DNA of 64,000 bases from Paracoccaceae bacterium (GTDB lineage: Bacteria; Pseudomonadota; Alphaproteobacteria; Rhodobacterales; Rhodobacteraceae): NCBI GenBank assembly GCA_017854585.1, contig JAFMHK010000014.1, positions 18,595-82,594 of the forward strand. The letters are read 5' to 3'. The position numbers were made by a program, and so were the translations under genes. The notes beneath the pieces are model-generated. The model had not been told where the DNA came from. It saw only the letters and a program-made list of their open reading frames with translations, and made no database searches. This document shows positions 62,654 through 64,000 of the stretch, piece by piece (positions within the stretch are counted from its first letter, which is position 1; the number at the start of each line of letters is the position of its first letter).

Positions 62654-63525
62654 TTGGCATTCAGGTCAGCCGTCGTGCCAGTCACCGCGATTTCAGATCC
62701 AAAGGCGACCATTGCGCGGTCGCTTATCCTTGCCCGTGTCTTGGACATGCATCTTCACATCGTCTTCGTTCGCCCAGATCCCGCGCAGACGTTCGCATAC
62801 GGCGGCCTTCAACCGACGGCCTTCGACGTGGCAACAAAGCGCTGGGCGACACCGTCGACAACCACGGTCGAAAGGCCGCCGAACGGGCCCGGCGACGGTT
62901 TCATGCAACATGTGAAAGCGTCGGCGTTCGGCATGACCGGAAAGAGCCCACAGACACAGGACCAAGTGCGTCTTGGAACGTCATCAAAGGCGAGCCCATC
63001 CAGGTAGTGCCGGAAGCGGCCCGCTCCGGCGACGTTACGATCTTCTGTGGTCCGGTCGCGCAATACAACAACCTGTTCGAGAACATTCTCGAAGCGACCC
63101 TGCTTCGATCTGGAATACCCCTTCTGCTCTTGCCTCAGAGCTTCGAGAGCCAGCATTTCGGTCGCGCCGTCATTGCTTGGGACGGAGGGACACCATGCGT
63201 GCGGGCGGTGTCAGCGTGGCTGGAAAGCGGCCTTGCCGCAAGTCCGGCGACTGTTCTGCATATTTCCGAACCGAAGGCGTCGCCCCTCAATCTGGACCCT
63301 ATTCGGGATCGGCTCGCATTCCATGGGATCAAGGCAGAGTCGGAGACACGCGAAAGGCACTTCGAGGCAATCGGCGACGTGCTTCTTGACCAAACGACGA
63401 AAAAGGGTGCTGGCATCCTCGTGATGGGAGGATACGAGAAGTCGCGCTACCGGGAAGCCGTTTTCGGTGGGGTGACGCGGCACGTCATCCGCAACGCCAC
63501 GATCCCTGACTTGCTGATGCATTGA
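62654..63525 (+). pseudogene. Universal stress protein, frameshifted (two-domain)
   Basis: The gene starts TTG at 62654 after GGGAGG and reads a USP N-terminus (AFRSAVVPVTAISDPKATIARSLILARVLDMHLHIVFVRPDPAQTFAYGG) as far as about ATK at 62837. From there the continuation is in the next frame: ALGDTVDNHGRKAAERARRRFH, then SASWNVIKGEPIQVVPEAARSGDVTIFCGPVAQYNNLFENILEATLLRSGIPLLLLPQ. It ends with the normal second half (GILVMGGYEKSRYREAVFGGVTRHVIRNATIPDLLMH) at 63525. Both halves are intact by themselves, and no stop lies in the downstream frame before 63007, so one lost base near 62838 (or two gained) explains it. Joined, it would be about 290 residues. Sequencing error or real inactivation cannot be told apart here. 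Confidence 0.75.
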
Positions 63526-63546
63526 TGCCATGAATGAGGAAACCAG

Positions 63547-64000
63547 ATCACGAAGTCCGAGCCCCCCGCCCAGCAAGGGAGAGGCGTCGTATCAAGGGTG
63601 TCAGGCTCGGTCGTGGATGTTCGATTTCCGAAGGGCGACCTGCCGGAAATCAACACTACCGTGCGCGTTCTGTGGGAAGGCCCCCACGCGTTGACACTTG
63701 AAGTTCAGCAGCATCTTGATCTCCACACAGCCCGCTGCGTCGCAGTTCAGGAAACAGCGGGGCTGGCTTGCGGGGCCGCGGTGCACGACGACACGGGCGG
63801 CCCGATGACCGTCCCGGTCGGCGACTGCGTCTTGGGGCGGCTTCTGAACGTGGTTGAACAGCCCATCGACGACGGACCAGCCCTGCCAGAGGACACGCCT
63901 CGTCGTTGCATTCATCGGCGTCCGCCCACGCTCTCATCGCAGCAATCAAGCAGTGATCTGTTTCTGAGCGGTATCAAGGTGATCGACTTCTTGGCGGGGC
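63547..64000 (+). CDS. atpD: F-type/N-type ATPase beta subunit, N-terminal part, runs off the window
   Basis: Residues such as GSVVDVRFPKGDLPEINTTVRV, LTLEVQQHLDLHTARCVAVQETAGLACGAAV, GGPMTVPVGDCVLGRLLNVVEQPIDDG and SGIKVIDFLAG are those of ATP synthase beta subunits of the alternate (N-ATPase) type. The likely start is unusual: in-frame ITKSEPPAQQGRGVV begins with ATC at 63547, preceded by GAGGA at 63536-63540. ATG at 63530 is in another frame; the first in-frame standard start is GTG at 63598, which would cut the N-terminus. Either a non-ATG start or a single-base change is possible. N-ATPase operons usually begin with atpD and pump Na+. Confidence 0.75.
   Translation, partial: MTKSEPPAQQGRGVVSRVSGSVVDVRFPKGDLPEINTTVRVLWEGPHALTLEVQQHLDLHTARCVAVQETAGLACGAAVHDDTGGPMTVPVGDCVLGRLLNVVEQPIDDGPALPEDTPRRCIHRRPPTLSSQQSSSDLFLSGIKVIDFLAG

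Noticed and set aside
62973..63389. 138-codon frame overlapping the USP second half
   Set aside because: It lies in a third frame and gives arginine-rich sequence without homology; the USP is read by the other two frames.

Overview
The window reads as the chromosome or a large replicon of a GC-rich alphaproteobacterium, most likely a member of the Rhodobacteraceae (Roseobacter/Rhodobacter group). The grounds are gene content and style: TRAP and Frc-type sugar transporters, a 5-oxoprolinase operon, a BKACE enzyme, a MaoC-Pta fusion, many ATGA/TGATG gene overlaps, and TTGAT-N4-ATCAA (FNR-type) boxes. Na+-translocating NADH:quinone reductase (Nqr) plus the start of what looks like an N-type ATPase suggest sodium-based energetics, as in marine, saline or alkaline species. 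No rRNA, tRNA, insertion sequence, phage gene or CRISPR array was seen.

Layout. (1) 1-5456: partial cyclic beta-glucan synthase coupled to a universal stress protein (USP), then divergently a cyclopropane fatty acid synthase and a second USP, and a small unknown gene. (2) 5690-15202: alcohol dehydrogenase, a three-domain fusion (phosphoribosyltransferase / dienelactone-hydrolase-like / erythromycin-esterase-like), three Hsp20 proteins, a Deg/HtrA protease, GrpE, HtpX, a DnaJ and its modulator CbpM. (3) 15587-22124: basic amino acid decarboxylase, a quinone-oxidoreductase-like MDR enzyme, PEP synthase, a small unknown gene. (4) 22353-29138, minus strand: nqrABCDEF-apbE-nqrM plus a CBS-domain gene, with NqrB unusually short. 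Divergent to it are a five-haem cytochrome c and a CPA2-type antiporter (29315-31588). (5) 31856-36817: BMP-family nucleoside-type ABC transporter. (6) 36828-41117: another USP, a soluble hybrid histidine kinase with a FixL-like haem PAS domain, a DUF2267 protein, and a polymer-forming membrane protein. (7) 41429-50481: LysR regulator and an operon with a D-glutamate-cyclase-like protein, TRAP transporter, 5-oxoprolinase and a DUF2848 protein, closed by a strong terminator. (8) 50583-55651: BKACE, acetate kinase, MaoC-Pta, and divergent PobA. (9) 55701-62461: sulfatase-family hydrolase, ROK repressor and frcBCAK fructose-type uptake operon. (10) 62589-64000: a USP broken by an apparent frameshift, and the start of an ATPase beta subunit with a possible ATC start.

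How it fits together. The first ~41 kb and the last ~1.4 kb behave like one theme: survival and energy conservation when oxygen is limiting. Eight gene-free stretches carry TTGA-N6-TCAA palindromes, three of them one base or less from the FNR consensus in front of PEP synthase, nqr/cytochrome c, and cfa/usp, and a FixL-like kinase lies inside the block. A PRTase-erythromycin-esterase fusion next to small heat shock proteins and USPs recalls the hypoxia/dormancy gene set of Mycobacterium tuberculosis. The remaining blocks (7-9) are ordinary catabolic and transport accessory operons, each with a recognisable candidate operator.
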